Part shown: positions 1 to 6,434 of the stretch, piece after piece
Layout: the number at the start of each line of letters is the position of its first letter
Position numbering within the stretch: the stretch's first letter is position 1
NCBI GenBank assembly: GCA_018713375.1
Contig: DVOV01000122.1
Coordinates: 1 to 7,817 of the forward strand
Direction of reading: 5' to 3'
Origin: Candidatus Scatomorpha stercorigallinarum
GTDB lineage: Bacteria > Bacillota_A > Clostridia > Oscillospirales > Oscillospiraceae
Length of the DNA: 7,817 nucleotides
Notes under the pieces: model-generated
What the model was told of the DNA's origin: nothing
Databases searched by the model: none
Seen by the model: only the letters and a program-made list of their open reading frames with translations
Position numbers and translations under genes: made by a program

Positions 1-44
1 GCTTGTAGCCCCAAAGCGCCCTATCTTTTTTATGGAGGGGAGCC

Positions 45-73
45 TACGAGGGGGACCCCCGGTCCCCCTCGTA
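45..73 (-). terminator. 13-bp hairpin directly after hsp20, possible terminator or 3'-end hairpin
   Basis: Two 13-nt arms (45-57 and 61-73, TACGAGGGGGACC and its complement) are separated by CCC. The hairpin abuts the hsp20 stop codon at 74-76. It is very GC-rich and stable, but no T-run follows it on the minus strand, so it is not a textbook intrinsic terminator. It may act as a 3'-end stabiliser or a terminator of weaker type, or it may be a dispersed intergenic repeat. Positions 1-44 hold only a short T-run (26-31) and no gene that I can support. Confidence 0.45.
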
Positions 74-487
74 TTATTCTATGGTGATGCTCCTGTTATC
101 CGGCACCAGCTCCGGGCGCTTAGGCAGCGTCAGGGTAAGGACGCCGTCGGTGTAGTTGGCCTTGATGTTCTGCGTGTCGATGCCGGAGACATCGAAGCTG
201 CGCTCGAAGGAGCCGAAGCTGCGCTCGCGGCGCACATAGCCGTTGGCCTTGTTCTCGCTCTCGCTGCGGCGCTCGGCCTTGATGGTCAGGCGGTCGTTCT
301 CCAGGTCGATCTTGATGTCGTCCTTCTTGAAGCCGGGCAGGTCGGCCTCCAGCACAAAGCTGTCGCCCCTGTCGCTGATGTCGGTGCGCAGCTCCATCGG
401 CGCGTTGTTGGTGCCGAAGAAATCGCTGAAGAAGTTGAACGGGTCGTAAACGCTCCTGCGGGTGGAATAAGGTGTAAGCTCAAACAT
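74..487 (-). CDS. hsp20: Small heat shock protein, Hsp20/alpha-crystallin family
   Basis: This is a 137-residue ATP-independent holdase chaperone that forms cytoplasmic oligomers and binds unfolding proteins during stress. Residues 1-32 are an aromatic-rich N-terminal arm (YDPFNFFSDFFG). Residues about 33-122 are the alpha-crystallin domain, with the usual LPGFKKDDIKIDLENDRLTI block at 50-69 and the DGVLTLTLPKR signature at 114-124. The C-terminus carries the I-x-I oligomerisation motif (ITI, 134-136). Length and domain order are normal for the family. I chose the ATG at 485-487 because GGAGG lies 8 nt upstream. A longer reading from 502 would put its start codon inside that ribosome binding site. 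The gene is monocistronic as far as visible and has a perfect CIRCE operator upstream, so HrcA repression is expected. Family assignment is firm. The symbol is generic. Confidence 0.95.
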   Translation of the reverse strand: MFELTPYSTRRSVYDPFNFFSDFFGTNNAPMELRTDISDRGDSFVLEADLPGFKKDDIKIDLENDRLTIKAERRSESENKANGYVRRERSFGSFERSFDVSGIDTQNIKANYTDGVLTLTLPKRPELVPDNRSITIE

Positions 488-495
488 GATTAAAA

Positions 496-500
496 CCTCC
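496..500 (-). promoter_or_regulatory. Ribosome binding site that fixes the hsp20 start
   Basis: GGAGG on the minus strand stands 8 nt before the ATG at 487. An in-frame ATG at 502 overlaps this site and so cannot be the real start. The bases just after it (GGTTTTAA, minus strand, 497-490) are complementary to a leader segment at 586-593. Confidence 0.85.
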
Positions 501-567
501 ATGTATTATATACGTTATATGTTCCGCAAACTCCGTAGATGTTATTCACATCTCTCGTCTGCTTACG

Positions 568-596
568 TATATAAAATACAACACGGATTTTAACAA
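568..596 (-). promoter_or_regulatory. Candidate proximal sigma-A promoter of hsp20
   Basis: On the minus strand TTGTTA (596-591) and TATATA (573-568) are separated by exactly 17 bp, in an AT-rich stretch that contrasts with the GC-rich genes. The expected start of transcription is near 561, giving a leader of about 75 nt. The CIRCE operator would lie about 32 bp upstream of this -35 box, an unusual position for an HrcA operator, so the promoter overlapping CIRCE may matter more. Confidence 0.5.
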
Positions 597-625
597 ATCA
601 TGAACAGTATATGTCCTAAGTGTAA

Positions 626-655
626 ATATTAGCACTCGCCATTGGCGAGTGCTAA
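626..655 (-). promoter_or_regulatory. Candidate distal hsp20 promoter overlapping CIRCE
   Basis: On the minus strand TTAGCA (655-650) and TAATAT (631-626) are 18 bp apart, each matching the consensus at 4 of 6 positions. If used, HrcA bound to CIRCE would cover both core elements, a standard repression geometry. It would give a long leader of about 130 nt. The boxes are partly dictated by the CIRCE sequence itself, so this is weaker evidence than the spacing suggests. Confidence 0.35.
629..655. promoter_or_regulatory. CIRCE operator (HrcA binding site), perfect match
   Basis: TTAGCACTC at 629-637 and GAGTGCTAA at 647-655 are separated by 9 bp, matching the CIRCE consensus TTAGCACTC-N9-GAGTGCTAA at every arm position. 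CIRCE is the binding site of the heat-shock repressor HrcA, classically at groESL and dnaK operons. Here the only gene downstream in its direction is hsp20. The 9-bp spacer is itself symmetric and the flanks extend the dyad to 626-658, which is more than CIRCE needs. Confidence 0.95.
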
Positions 656-666
656 TATCGTCTCTG

Positions 667-2103
667 TTATATTGCCACAGGCAGGGCGTCCGGCTCTATG
701 GGGCAGGTATAGCCCCCGGCGGTGCGCTTTTCAAACTCCGCGCGGGCCTTTTCCAGCGTGTCCGGGTCGTCTATCAGCTCTATGGCCGCGCAGGCGAGCA
801 CCTTCGCCGCGGTGAGAAGGCCCTTGTGGCCGATGCTGCTGCCGCCGCAGCTCACGTTCTGCCAGGAGTGTCCCGCCGCGCCGAAGGGGAAGGCCACGCA
901 GTGTATCTGCGCGGCCGGAGTCTGCCAGCTCACGTCGCCCACGTCCGTGCTGCCGGGCACAAAGCCCGTGCCGTGGTATTCGGGCAGTATGAAGCGGCAG
1001 AGCCCGTCGGCAAGGCCGTGCGTGCGCTCCGCCACCTCCCGCGCGATGTCCGCGTCGAAGCTCGGGCCTATTCCCGGCGCGGTGCGCACGTCGTAGGTGG
1101 CACGGAGGGCGGAGGCGAGGGCCTCTTCCTCCGGCGTGTACTCCGGCAGCCCCACCTCTCCGAACACGCGGTAGAGCAGCCCCTCGAGCGTGTAATTCGG
1201 CACGAGCTCGGCCGTGCCGTCGATGAAAACTCTGTCGAACGTGGTCTCCGTCATCAGCGCCGCGCCCTGGGCGATCTTGTCCAGCCGCGCCTGCAGGGCC
1301 ACGCTGTCGCGCACCTTATTGGCTCGCACCATATAGAGCACGCTCGCCTCGGCCTGCACCACGTTGGGCGAGACGCCGCCGGCGTCCGTTATCGCATAGT
1401 GCACGCGGCAGTCGCCCGCCATGTGCTCGCGCAGGTACTGCGCGCCGGTGTTCATGAGCTCGACGGCGTCGAGCGCGCTGCGGCCGTTTTCCGGGTCGCC
1501 GGCCGCGTGGGCGGAAACGCCGTGGAACTTATAGAGCACCTGGATGCAGGAGTTGTTCGTGCCGGTGACGACCTCGTTCACGTCGCTGGGGTGCCAGGTG
1601 AGGGCGCAGTCCAGCCCCCGCCAGAGGCCCTCGCGGGCCATGAAGGCCTTGCCCGCGCCGCCCTCCTCGCCCGGGCAGCCAAAGAAGATGACCGTGCCGC
1701 TCGCGCCGCTGCTCTCGAGGAAGTCTTTTATGGCGAAGGCAGCGCCCAGCGCGCCCGCACCGAGCATGTTGTGCCCGCATCCGTGGCCCGGCCCGCCGGG
1801 GACGAGCGGCCGCTTTTGTGCACAGGCCGCCTCCTGGCTGAGGCCGGAGAGAGCGTCGTATTCGCCGAGGATGCCGATCACCGGCCCCCCCTCGCCGAAT
1901 TTGCCGCAGAAGGCGGTCTTTATGCCGCAGAGGCCCTCCGTCACCTCGAACCCGTGCTCGCGGAGTACGGAGCAGTAGAGCGCCGCGCTCTCGAACTCCT
2001 TCAGCGAAAGCTCCGGCCTGCTCCAGACGGCGTCCGAAACGCCGGTGAAAATACCGGCGTTTTCGTCTATGTACTCTATCGCTTTCTTCTGGAAATCGTT
2101 CAT
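667..2103 (-). CDS. M20-family amidohydrolase, AbgB-like (p-aminobenzoyl-glutamate hydrolase subunit B type)
   Basis: This 478-residue cytoplasmic metallo-hydrolase is close to the length of E. coli AbgB (about 480). Visible features are the metal-binding GHGCGHN block at 106-112 (H107, C109, H111), the catalytic PGEEGG at 144-149 (E146, E147), WHP at 170-172, SAH in the dimerisation-domain part (H199), STDVGDVSW at 385-393 and GHSW at 411-414. The family removes acyl or aminoacyl groups from amide-linked amino acids. AbgB proper cleaves p-aminobenzoyl-glutamate together with AbgA, but no AbgA or AbgT is in this window. The start codon overlaps the stop of the ATPase gene (ATGA), so translation is probably coupled. 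The exact substrate is inferred to be an N-acylated amino acid or dipeptide-like amide brought in by the adjacent transporter. No signal peptide is seen. Confidence 0.9.
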   Translation of the reverse strand: MNDFQKKAIEYIDENAGIFTGVSDAVWSRPELSLKEFESAALYCSVLREHGFEVTEGLCGIKTAFCGKFGEGGPVIGILGEYDALSGLSQEAACAQKRPLVPGGPGHGCGHNMLGAGALGAAFAIKDFLESSGASGTVIFFGCPGEEGGAGKAFMAREGLWRGLDCALTWHPSDVNEVVTGTNNSCIQVLYKFHGVSAHAAGDPENGRSALDAVELMNTGAQYLREHMAGDCRVHYAITDAGGVSPNVVQAEASVLYMVRANKVRDSVALQARLDKIAQGAALMTETTFDRVFIDGTAELVPNYTLEGLLYRVFGEVGLPEYTPEEEALASALRATYDVRTAPGIGPSFDADIAREVAERTHGLADGLCRFILPEYHGTGFVPGSTDVGDVSWQTPAAQIHCVAFPFGAAGHSWQNVSCGGSSIGHKGLLTAAKVLACAAIELIDDPDTLEKARAEFEKRTAGGYTCPIEPDALPVAI

Positions 2104-2924
2104 ATCAGCACCTTGCTCAAAAAGTCCTGAAGCCTCGGGCTCTCGGGCTTGTCGAAAATCTTGTCCGGCGCGCCCTGCTCGACGAGCTTGCCGTCGGCGA
2201 GGAAAAGTATCCTGCTGCCCACCTCGCGCGCGAAGTGCATCTCGTGCGTGACGACGGCCAAGGTCATCCCGTCCTCGGCCAGCTGCTTCATGACGTCCAG
2301 AACCTCGCCGACCATCTCCGGGTCGAGCGCGCTGGTGGGCTCGTCAAAGAGCATGACGTCCGGGTCCATGCACAGCGCGCGGACTATGGCCACGCGCTGC
2401 TGCTGCCCGCCGGAGAGCTGGATGGGATAGGAATCCGCCCTGTCGCCGAGGCCCACGCGCTCAAGGAGCTTCTGCGCCTTTTCGCGGGCCTGCGGCTCGG
2501 TGAGCTTTTTCAGCTGCACGGGCGCGAGGATCATGTTCTCGATGACGGTCTTGTGCGGGAAGAGGTTGAACTGCTGGAACACCATGCCCATCTTCTGGCG
2601 CACGGCGTTTATGTCGATTTTTTTGCCGTCGGCGTCCTTCTTGCGCGTGATGTCCACGCCCTCGAAGAACACGGCGCCCTCGGTGGGCTCCTCGAGCAGG
2701 TTCAGCGAGCGCAGCAGCGTGCTCTTGCCGCCGCCGGAGGGGCCGATGATGACCACCACTTCGCCCTTCCTGATGTCCACGTCCACGCCGTCAAGGGCCT
2801 TTATCGCGCCCTTGTTGTAGTATTTTTTCAGCCCGCGGACGCTGATGAGGGCGTCCGGGTCGGCGGGGTGGGCGGCGAGGTATTCCGATGTGCGCATCTG
2901 CGCGAGCTTATCTCTTGTAGCCAC
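2100..2924 (-). CDS. Polar amino acid ABC transporter, ATP-binding protein (GlnQ/HisP type)
   Basis: This 274-residue ATPase energises the PAAT importer. It shows Walker [10 protein letters not shown] (61-69), the Q-loop in [10 protein letters not shown] (115-124), signature LSGGQQQR (170-177), Walker B with [12 protein letters not shown] (190-201) and the switch histidine in VTHEM (H227). I chose the GTG at 2922-2924, which has AAAGGA 9 nt upstream and lies inside the end of the permease gene (17-nt overlap). This start gives about 27 residues before the usual beginning of the fold (ALISVRGL), so the protein is longer than the typical 240-250 residues. An internal ATG at codon 10 is possible but lacks a good ribosome binding site. 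It is followed by a 4-nt overlap with the amidohydrolase gene. Confidence 0.95.
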   Translation of the reverse strand: MATRDKLAQMRTSEYLAAHPADPDALISVRGLKKYYNKGAIKALDGVDVDIRKGEVVVIIGPSGGGKSTLLRSLNLLEEPTEGAVFFEGVDITRKKDADGKKIDINAVRQKMGMVFQQFNLFPHKTVIENMILAPVQLKKLTEPQAREKAQKLLERVGLGDRADSYPIQLSGGQQQRVAIVRALCMDPDVMLFDEPTSALDPEMVGEVLDVMKQLAEDGMTLAVVTHEMHFAREVGSRILFLADGKLVEQGAPDKIFDKPESPRLQDFLSKVLI

Positions 2925-3609
2925 GGCTCATCTTCCTTTCAAAGTGGGCTATGACCTTCGAGGTGGGGAAGGTCAGGCAGAAGTACAGAACCGCCGCATA
3001 GACCAGCGCCTCCATCTGGCGGTAGGTCGCGCCCTGCACGGATTTGACCACGCTCATGATGTCCTGCACGCCGATCAGGTAGGTTATCGAGCTCTCCTTG
3101 ATGATGGTGACGAACTCGTTGGCCATGGCGGGGAGTATGTTCTTGATTGCCTGGGGCAGCACCACCAGGCGCATGGTCTTCCAGGCGGGCAGGCCCAGCG
3201 AGCGCGCGGCCTCCGTCTGCCCGATGGGGATGGAGCTGATGCCCGAGCGTATGACCTCGCTCAGGTACGCGCCGGAGTTCAGGCTGAGCGCGACCACGCC
3301 GGGTACGAAGCGCCTGAAGATGAACAGCCCGAAGATGCGGTAAGAGGGCATGTCCGGGAAGGCCAGCAGGGAAATATTATAGATGAGCAGCACCTGCACC
3401 AGCATTGGCGTGGCGCGGAAGACCTCGACATAGGCCGTCGCCAGCCAGCGCAGCGGCGCGACCTTGCACATGCGGCAGAGGGCCAGCATCATGGCGATGA
3501 TAAAGCCGAAAAAGACGGCAAAGGCGGAGAGCAGCACCGTACCCAGCACGCCCTCCAGGAACATCGGCCAGTATGCGAAAGCGGCTTCAAAGCCAGCTTT
3601 TGTGAACAT
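2908..3609 (-). CDS. Polar amino acid ABC transporter, permease (HisM/GlnP family)
   Basis: This 233-residue inner-membrane protein belongs to the His/Glu/Gln/Arg/opine permease family. The sequence shows hydrophobic segments near 17-45, 68-85, 102-120, 160-180 and 200-217. It also has the family block [12 protein letters not shown] (61-72) and the EAA loop [20 protein letters not shown] (133-152) that docks the ATPase. A single permease gene suggests a homodimer. The ATG at 3607-3609 is preceded by AAAGGAG about 10 nt away, and that site directly follows the T-run of an intrinsic terminator. The 3' end overlaps the ATPase gene by 17 nt. Family assignment is firm, but the sequence does not reveal which amino acid or derivative is carried. 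Confidence 0.95.
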   Translation of the reverse strand: MFTKAGFEAAFAYWPMFLEGVLGTVLLSAFAVFFGFIIAMMLALCRMCKVAPLRWLATAYVEVFRATPMLVQVLLIYNISLLAFPDMPSYRIFGLFIFRRFVPGVVALSLNSGAYLSEVIRSGISSIPIGQTEAARSLGLPAWKTMRLVVLPQAIKNILPAMANEFVTIIKESSITYLIGVQDIMSVVKSVQGATYRQMEALVYAAVLYFCLTFPTSKVIAHFERKMSRGYKR

Positions 3610-3626
3610 CAGCGTATCACTCCTTT

Positions 3627-3657
3627 AAAAAAGCCCCTCCCTTTGTGGGGGAGGGGC
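3627..3657 (-). terminator. Intra-operon intrinsic terminator between binding-protein and permease genes
   Basis: On the minus strand a perfect 9-bp stem (GCCCCTCCC at 3657-3649, pairing with 3641-3633) with a 7-nt loop is followed at once by TTTTTT (3632-3627). It sits 23 nt after the stop codon of the binding-protein gene and its T-run touches the permease ribosome binding site. This is a canonical rho-independent terminator. Partial readthrough would keep binding-protein mRNA in excess over the membrane-complex genes. Confidence 0.9.
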
Positions 3658-3680
3658 GCGTTATCGGCTTTTCAGTCGTC

Positions 3681-4685
3681 TCAGGCGGCGGGCTCCACGT
3701 CGCCGGCGGCGGTGCCGGCCTCGGGAACGGAGCCGTGCTCGTCGAGCAGGCCCTCATAGGTCTCGCCAGTGGAGAGCTCGTTGGCCTCGGCCACGAACTG
3801 GTCCATGCTGCCGTCCTCGATGGCCTGGGCGATGCCGCGGTTGATGAGCTCGAGCAGCACGGGGTTGTCAAGCTGCACGCCGATGGCGCTGCCCGCCTGG
3901 TCGTAGGGGACGTCGAGCACAACCGCGAGGTCGGGGTTGGTGATGGCGTAGTTCTCGGCCACGGCGGTCTCGATGAACGCGCCGTCCAGGCCGCCGTTTA
4001 CCAGCTCGGCCACGATGTCGGTTACCTTGGTGAGGATGACGACGCTGTTGGGGTCGCAGTACTCATTGGCGAGGTTGGCCTGGATGGAGCCGTTCTGCGC
4101 GCCGATCTGGTACTCTGGGTGCTCCTTGAGCACGTCAAGGCTGGTGAACTCATCGACCCTGTCCTGGACTGTGACGAAGCTCTGGCCGCCGAGGTAGTAG
4201 AGGTCGGAGAAAGCCATCGCGCCCTCACGGGCGGGGTCCGGGCTGAGGCCGGCCATGCCGATGTCAACAGTCTTCATGGCGAGCTCGTTGAGGACGCCGT
4301 CGAAGTCCATGGGGACGATCTCGCACTCCAGGCCCAGGAAGTCGGCCAGGTACTGGGCGAGGGCCAGGTCGAAACCGGCCAGCACGGGCTCGCCGTTCTC
4401 GTCGATGGCGTAGAATTCATAGGGGGCGAAGTCGGGGCTGGTGGCCACGGTGAGGCAGCCGTCGGTGTAGGTCTCCAGCTGGGCCAGCAGGTCCTCGGTG
4501 CTCATGTCGGCGTAGTCGGCCTCGTCATCGGCCGAGGGCTCTTCGCTCTCGGCGGCGGGCTCTTCGCTCTCAGCAGCGGGGGCCTCGCTCTCGGCGGCGG
4601 GGCTTTCGGCGGCCGGCTCCTCGCCGCAGGCGGCGAGCGCGAACACCATCATCAGTGCAAGCAACAGTGCAGTGAGCTTTTTCAT
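3681..4685 (-). CDS. Amino acid ABC transporter substrate-binding lipoprotein (SBP_bac_3)
   Basis: This 334-residue precursor has a lipoprotein signal (MKKLTALLLALMMVFALAAC) whose lipobox ends at C20, so the mature protein is membrane-anchored outside the cell. Residues 21-57 are an acidic Ala/Glu/Pro/Ser repeat linker. Residues about 76-305 are the periplasmic-binding-protein-like domain, with CLTVATSPDFAPYEF (77-91), GFDLALAQYLA (104-114) and GLSPDPAREGAMAFSDLYY (146-164). R153 aligns with the arginine that usually binds the ligand carboxylate. Glu239 in GAFIET stands where many relatives have an amine-binding Asp, so the ligand may differ from a plain amino acid (inference). A short Gly/Glu/Ala-rich tail follows. 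I chose the ATG at 4683-4685 because it begins the signal peptide and has AGAGGA 7 nt upstream. A reading from 4757 would start within the promoter -10 region. Confidence 0.95.
   Translation of the reverse strand: MKKLTALLLALMMVFALAACGEEPAAESPAAESEAPAAESEEPAAESEEPSADDEADYADMSTEDLLAQLETYTDGCLTVATSPDFAPYEFYAIDENGEPVLAGFDLALAQYLADFLGLECEIVPMDFDGVLNELAMKTVDIGMAGLSPDPAREGAMAFSDLYYLGGQSFVTVQDRVDEFTSLDVLKEHPEYQIGAQNGSIQANLANEYCDPNSVVILTKVTDIVAELVNGGLDGAFIETAVAENYAITNPDLAVVLDVPYDQAGSAIGVQLDNPVLLELINRGIAQAIEDGSMDQFVAEANELSTGETYEGLLDEHGSVPEAGTAAGDVEPAA
4521..4625 (-). repeat. In-frame tandem repeats encoding the lipoprotein linker
   Basis: Codons 21-55 of the binding-protein gene consist of near-identical units reading (A/E)PAAESE with strong DNA-level similarity (repeated gctctcggcggcgggctctt-like units on the plus strand). 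Low-complexity linkers after the lipid-anchored cysteine are common in Gram-positive binding proteins. The repeated DNA makes length changes by slippage plausible. Confidence 0.75.
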
Positions 4686-4747
4686 TTTCAATTCCTCTTT
4701 CCATTCCATTGTCCGGCGCCCTGGCGGCGCGGCTGTCTGTGCTTGAA

Positions 4748-4776
4748 AATATAACACTCCTGAGCTGCTTTGTCAA
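4748..4776 (-). promoter_or_regulatory. Strong sigma-A promoter of the amino acid transporter operon
   Basis: On the minus strand TTGACA (4776-4771) is a perfect -35 box and TATATT (4753-4748) a 5/6 -10 box, with 17 bp between them. Transcription should begin near 4741, giving a leader of about 56 nt that contains a small GC hairpin (4716-4730) before the binding-protein gene. Confidence 0.85.
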
Positions 4777-4819
4777 GGCGAATATGCAGCAATATACGAA
4801 GTTTATGTAAAATTACCCG

Positions 4820-4847
4820 TTATTCACGCCTGCATATACATTATTCA
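4820..4847. promoter_or_regulatory. Two direct TTATTCA repeats 21 bp apart upstream of the transporter promoter
   Basis: TTATTCA occurs at 4820-4826 and 4841-4847 (TGAATAA on the minus strand), exactly two helical turns apart and about 45-70 bp upstream of the -35 box. TGAATAA resembles a half-site of the arginine-repressor (ArgR/AhrC) box, and paired boxes with 21-bp spacing are known for ArgR. The partner half-sites are poor, so this is only a candidate site. The rest of 4777-4918 shows a weak 4-bp GC stem (4877-4890) and no convincing terminator for the zinc operon. Confidence 0.3.
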
Positions 4848-4918
4848 TTGCATAACGGCTGCAAAAATGGATATTTGGCGCTTTAACGCCCTGATGCCCG
4901 TCGAAATGCACAAACGCC

Positions 4919-5731
4919 CTACCGCCTCAGCAGCCTGCCGGCCAGCGCAAATATACAGAAAGCGAGTATATCCGCGGCCACCACGCTCGCTCCGGAGGGG
5001 GTCTCCAGCGCGTAGCTGGCCGCCATGCCCGCGAGGAAGCAGGCCACGGAGAGCACGGCGGAGCAGACGGTGACGCCGCGGAAGGTGCGGAAAACGCGCA
5101 TCGCCGAGAGCGGCGGGAAGATGAGCAGCGAGGAGATGAGCAGCGCGCCCATCATGCGCATCCCGAGCACCACGGTGACGGCCGTCAGCACGGCCAGCAG
5201 CGTGTTGTAGAGCTGCGCGCGCGTGCCGGTGGCGGCGGCGAAGGTCTCGTCGAAGGTGACGGCGAAGATGCGGTCATAGAGCAGCGTGAAGAGCGCGATC
5301 ACCGCCGCGCAGAGCACGACGGAGAGGGCGGCGTCCGCGCGCGAGACGGTGAGGATGGAGCCGAACATGTAGTTCGACACGTTCATGTTCATCCCGCTGG
5401 TGAGGGAGACGACGATCACGCCCAGGGCCAGCGCGCCGCTGGATATGAGGGCGATGGCGGCGTCGCCGCGGATGCGCCCGTTCTGCGATATGCGCAGCAG
5501 CAGCACGGCGGAGAGGGCCACCACCGGCACGGTGACGGCCAGCGGGGCCAGGCCCAGCGCCGTGGCTATGGCGAGCGAGCCGAATCCGACGTGGCTCAGC
5601 CCGTCGCCGATCATCGAATAGCGCTTGAGCACCAGCGGCGTGCCCAGCAGCGCCGCGCAGAGCGACACCAGCACGCCCACCAGCAGCGCCCGGGCGAGGA
5701 AGGGGTAGGAGAGCATCTCGATGAATATCAT
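4919..5731 (-). CDS. znuB: Zinc/manganese ABC transporter permease (ABC-3 family)
   Basis: This 270-residue polytopic membrane protein forms the metal channel. It starts MIFIEMLSYPFLARALLVGV and has about eight hydrophobic segments. Family hallmarks include LVLKRYSMIGDGLSHVGFGS (34-53), the region around GDAAIALISSGALALGVI, and the C-terminal part with GALLISSLLIFPPLSAMRVF. The ATG is one base after the znuC stop and has AGGAGG 8 nt upstream, inside the end of znuC, so the two are co-translated. It is the last gene of the znuA-znuC-znuB unit. Family assignment is firm. Zinc rather than manganese is inferred from the binding protein with its His-rich loop. Confidence 0.92.
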   Translation of the reverse strand: MIFIEMLSYPFLARALLVGVLVSLCAALLGTPLVLKRYSMIGDGLSHVGFGSLAIATALGLAPLAVTVPVVALSAVLLLRISQNGRIRGDAAIALISSGALALGVIVVSLTSGMNMNVSNYMFGSILTVSRADAALSVVLCAAVIALFTLLYDRIFAVTFDETFAAATGTRAQLYNTLLAVLTAVTVVLGMRMMGALLISSLLIFPPLSAMRVFRTFRGVTVCSAVLSVACFLAGMAASYALETPSGASVVAADILAFCIFALAGRLLRR

Positions 5732-5732
5732 C

Positions 5733-6434
5733 TCAGGCCCCTCCTCTCAGCCGGCGCAGCGCGCCGCTCTTCTCATAGTCCGCCACGCCGCCGAAAAAGA
5801 GCTGCTCATGCCCCAGGTGCAGGATGCGCGTGGCGTAGCGCAGCGCGGCGGAGACGTCGTGGGACACCATCACCACGGTCACGCCGTCGCAGAGGTTGAT
5901 GAGCTTGAGCAGGTTGTACATCTCCGCCGTGGCCACGGGGTCGAGCCCGGCCACCGGCTCGTCGAGCAGCAGCAGCTTTTTGGTGGCGCAGAGCGCTCGG
6001 GCGAGCAGCACGCGCTGCTGCTGTCCGCCGGAGAGGTCCTGGTAGCAGCGGTTTTTGAACTCCGCCATGCCCATGCGCTCCAGCTCGCGCTCGGCCTCCG
6101 CCCGGTCGGCCCGGGAGTAGAAGCATCTGCGGCCCAGCGAATTGAGCCTGCCGGAGAGCACCACCTCGAAAACGGAGGCGGGGAAATCCCGCTGCAGGGC
6201 CGTCTGCTGGGGAAGATAGCCGATCTCCCGCCTTTGCAGCCCATCGCCCAGCGTTATGGAGCCCGCGCTGGGCTCCTTCAGGCCCAGCAGGCCCTTTACC
6301 AGCGTCGATTTGCCGCTGCCGTTCTCGCCCACGATGCAGAGGTAGTCCCCCGCCTCCACGGCGAAATCGACGCCGGAGAGCACTGTCTCCGCCCCGTAGG
6401 CGAAGGCCAGGCCCCTGCAAGTTATCAGCGCCAT
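5733..6434 (-). CDS. znuC: Zinc/manganese ABC transporter, ATP-binding protein
   Basis: This 233-residue cytoplasmic ATPase has Walker A GENGSGKST (36-44), the Q-loop in GYLPQQT (72-78), signature LSGGQQQR (134-141), Walker B LLLLDEPVAGLD (154-165) and the switch histidine in VSHD (H192). The FAYGAETVLSGVDFAVEAGD opening and the GYLPQQ block are typical of the zinc/manganese subfamily. I chose the ATG at 6432-6434, which overlaps the znuA stop (TGATG) and has GGGAGG 10 nt upstream. A reading from 6473 would overlap znuA by 40 nt and add 13 residues that do not belong to the fold. It pairs with ZnuB, which follows after 1 nt. Confidence 0.93.
   Translation of the reverse strand: MALITCRGLAFAYGAETVLSGVDFAVEAGDYLCIVGENGSGKSTLVKGLLGLKEPSAGSITLGDGLQRREIGYLPQQTALQRDFPASVFEVVLSGRLNSLGRRCFYSRADRAEAERELERMGMAEFKNRCYQDLSGGQQQRVLLARALCATKKLLLLDEPVAGLDPVATAEMYNLLKLINLCDGVTVVMVSHDVSAALRYATRILHLGHEQLFFGGVADYEKSGALRRLRGGA

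Noticed and set aside
488..502. Longer hsp20 start at 502 (MEVLIMFEL)
   Set aside because: That ATG overlaps the GGAGG that serves the ATG at 487.
649..2130. 493-codon open reading frame on the plus strand opposite the amidohydrolase gene
   Set aside because: It mirrors the GC-rich codons of the minus-strand gene, is Ala/Arg/Val/His-rich with no domain, and runs through CIRCE. The minus-strand gene has all M20 motifs.
4521..4625. Repeats that could suggest a CRISPR array
   Set aside because: The units are contiguous, in frame and encode a lipoprotein linker. There are no unique spacers.
3645..4754. 369-codon plus-strand reading frame opposite the binding-protein gene
   Set aside because: Low-complexity Gly/Val/Leu/Ala translation with no recognisable motif. 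The minus-strand lipoprotein explains the sequence.
4686..4757. Longer start of the binding lipoprotein at 4757
   Set aside because: It would begin at the promoter -10 element and bury the signal peptide 24 residues inside.
4877..4890. Possible terminator after znuB (GGCG-CTTTAA-CGCC)
   Set aside because: Only a 4-bp stem with no proper T-run directly after it. Too weak to call.
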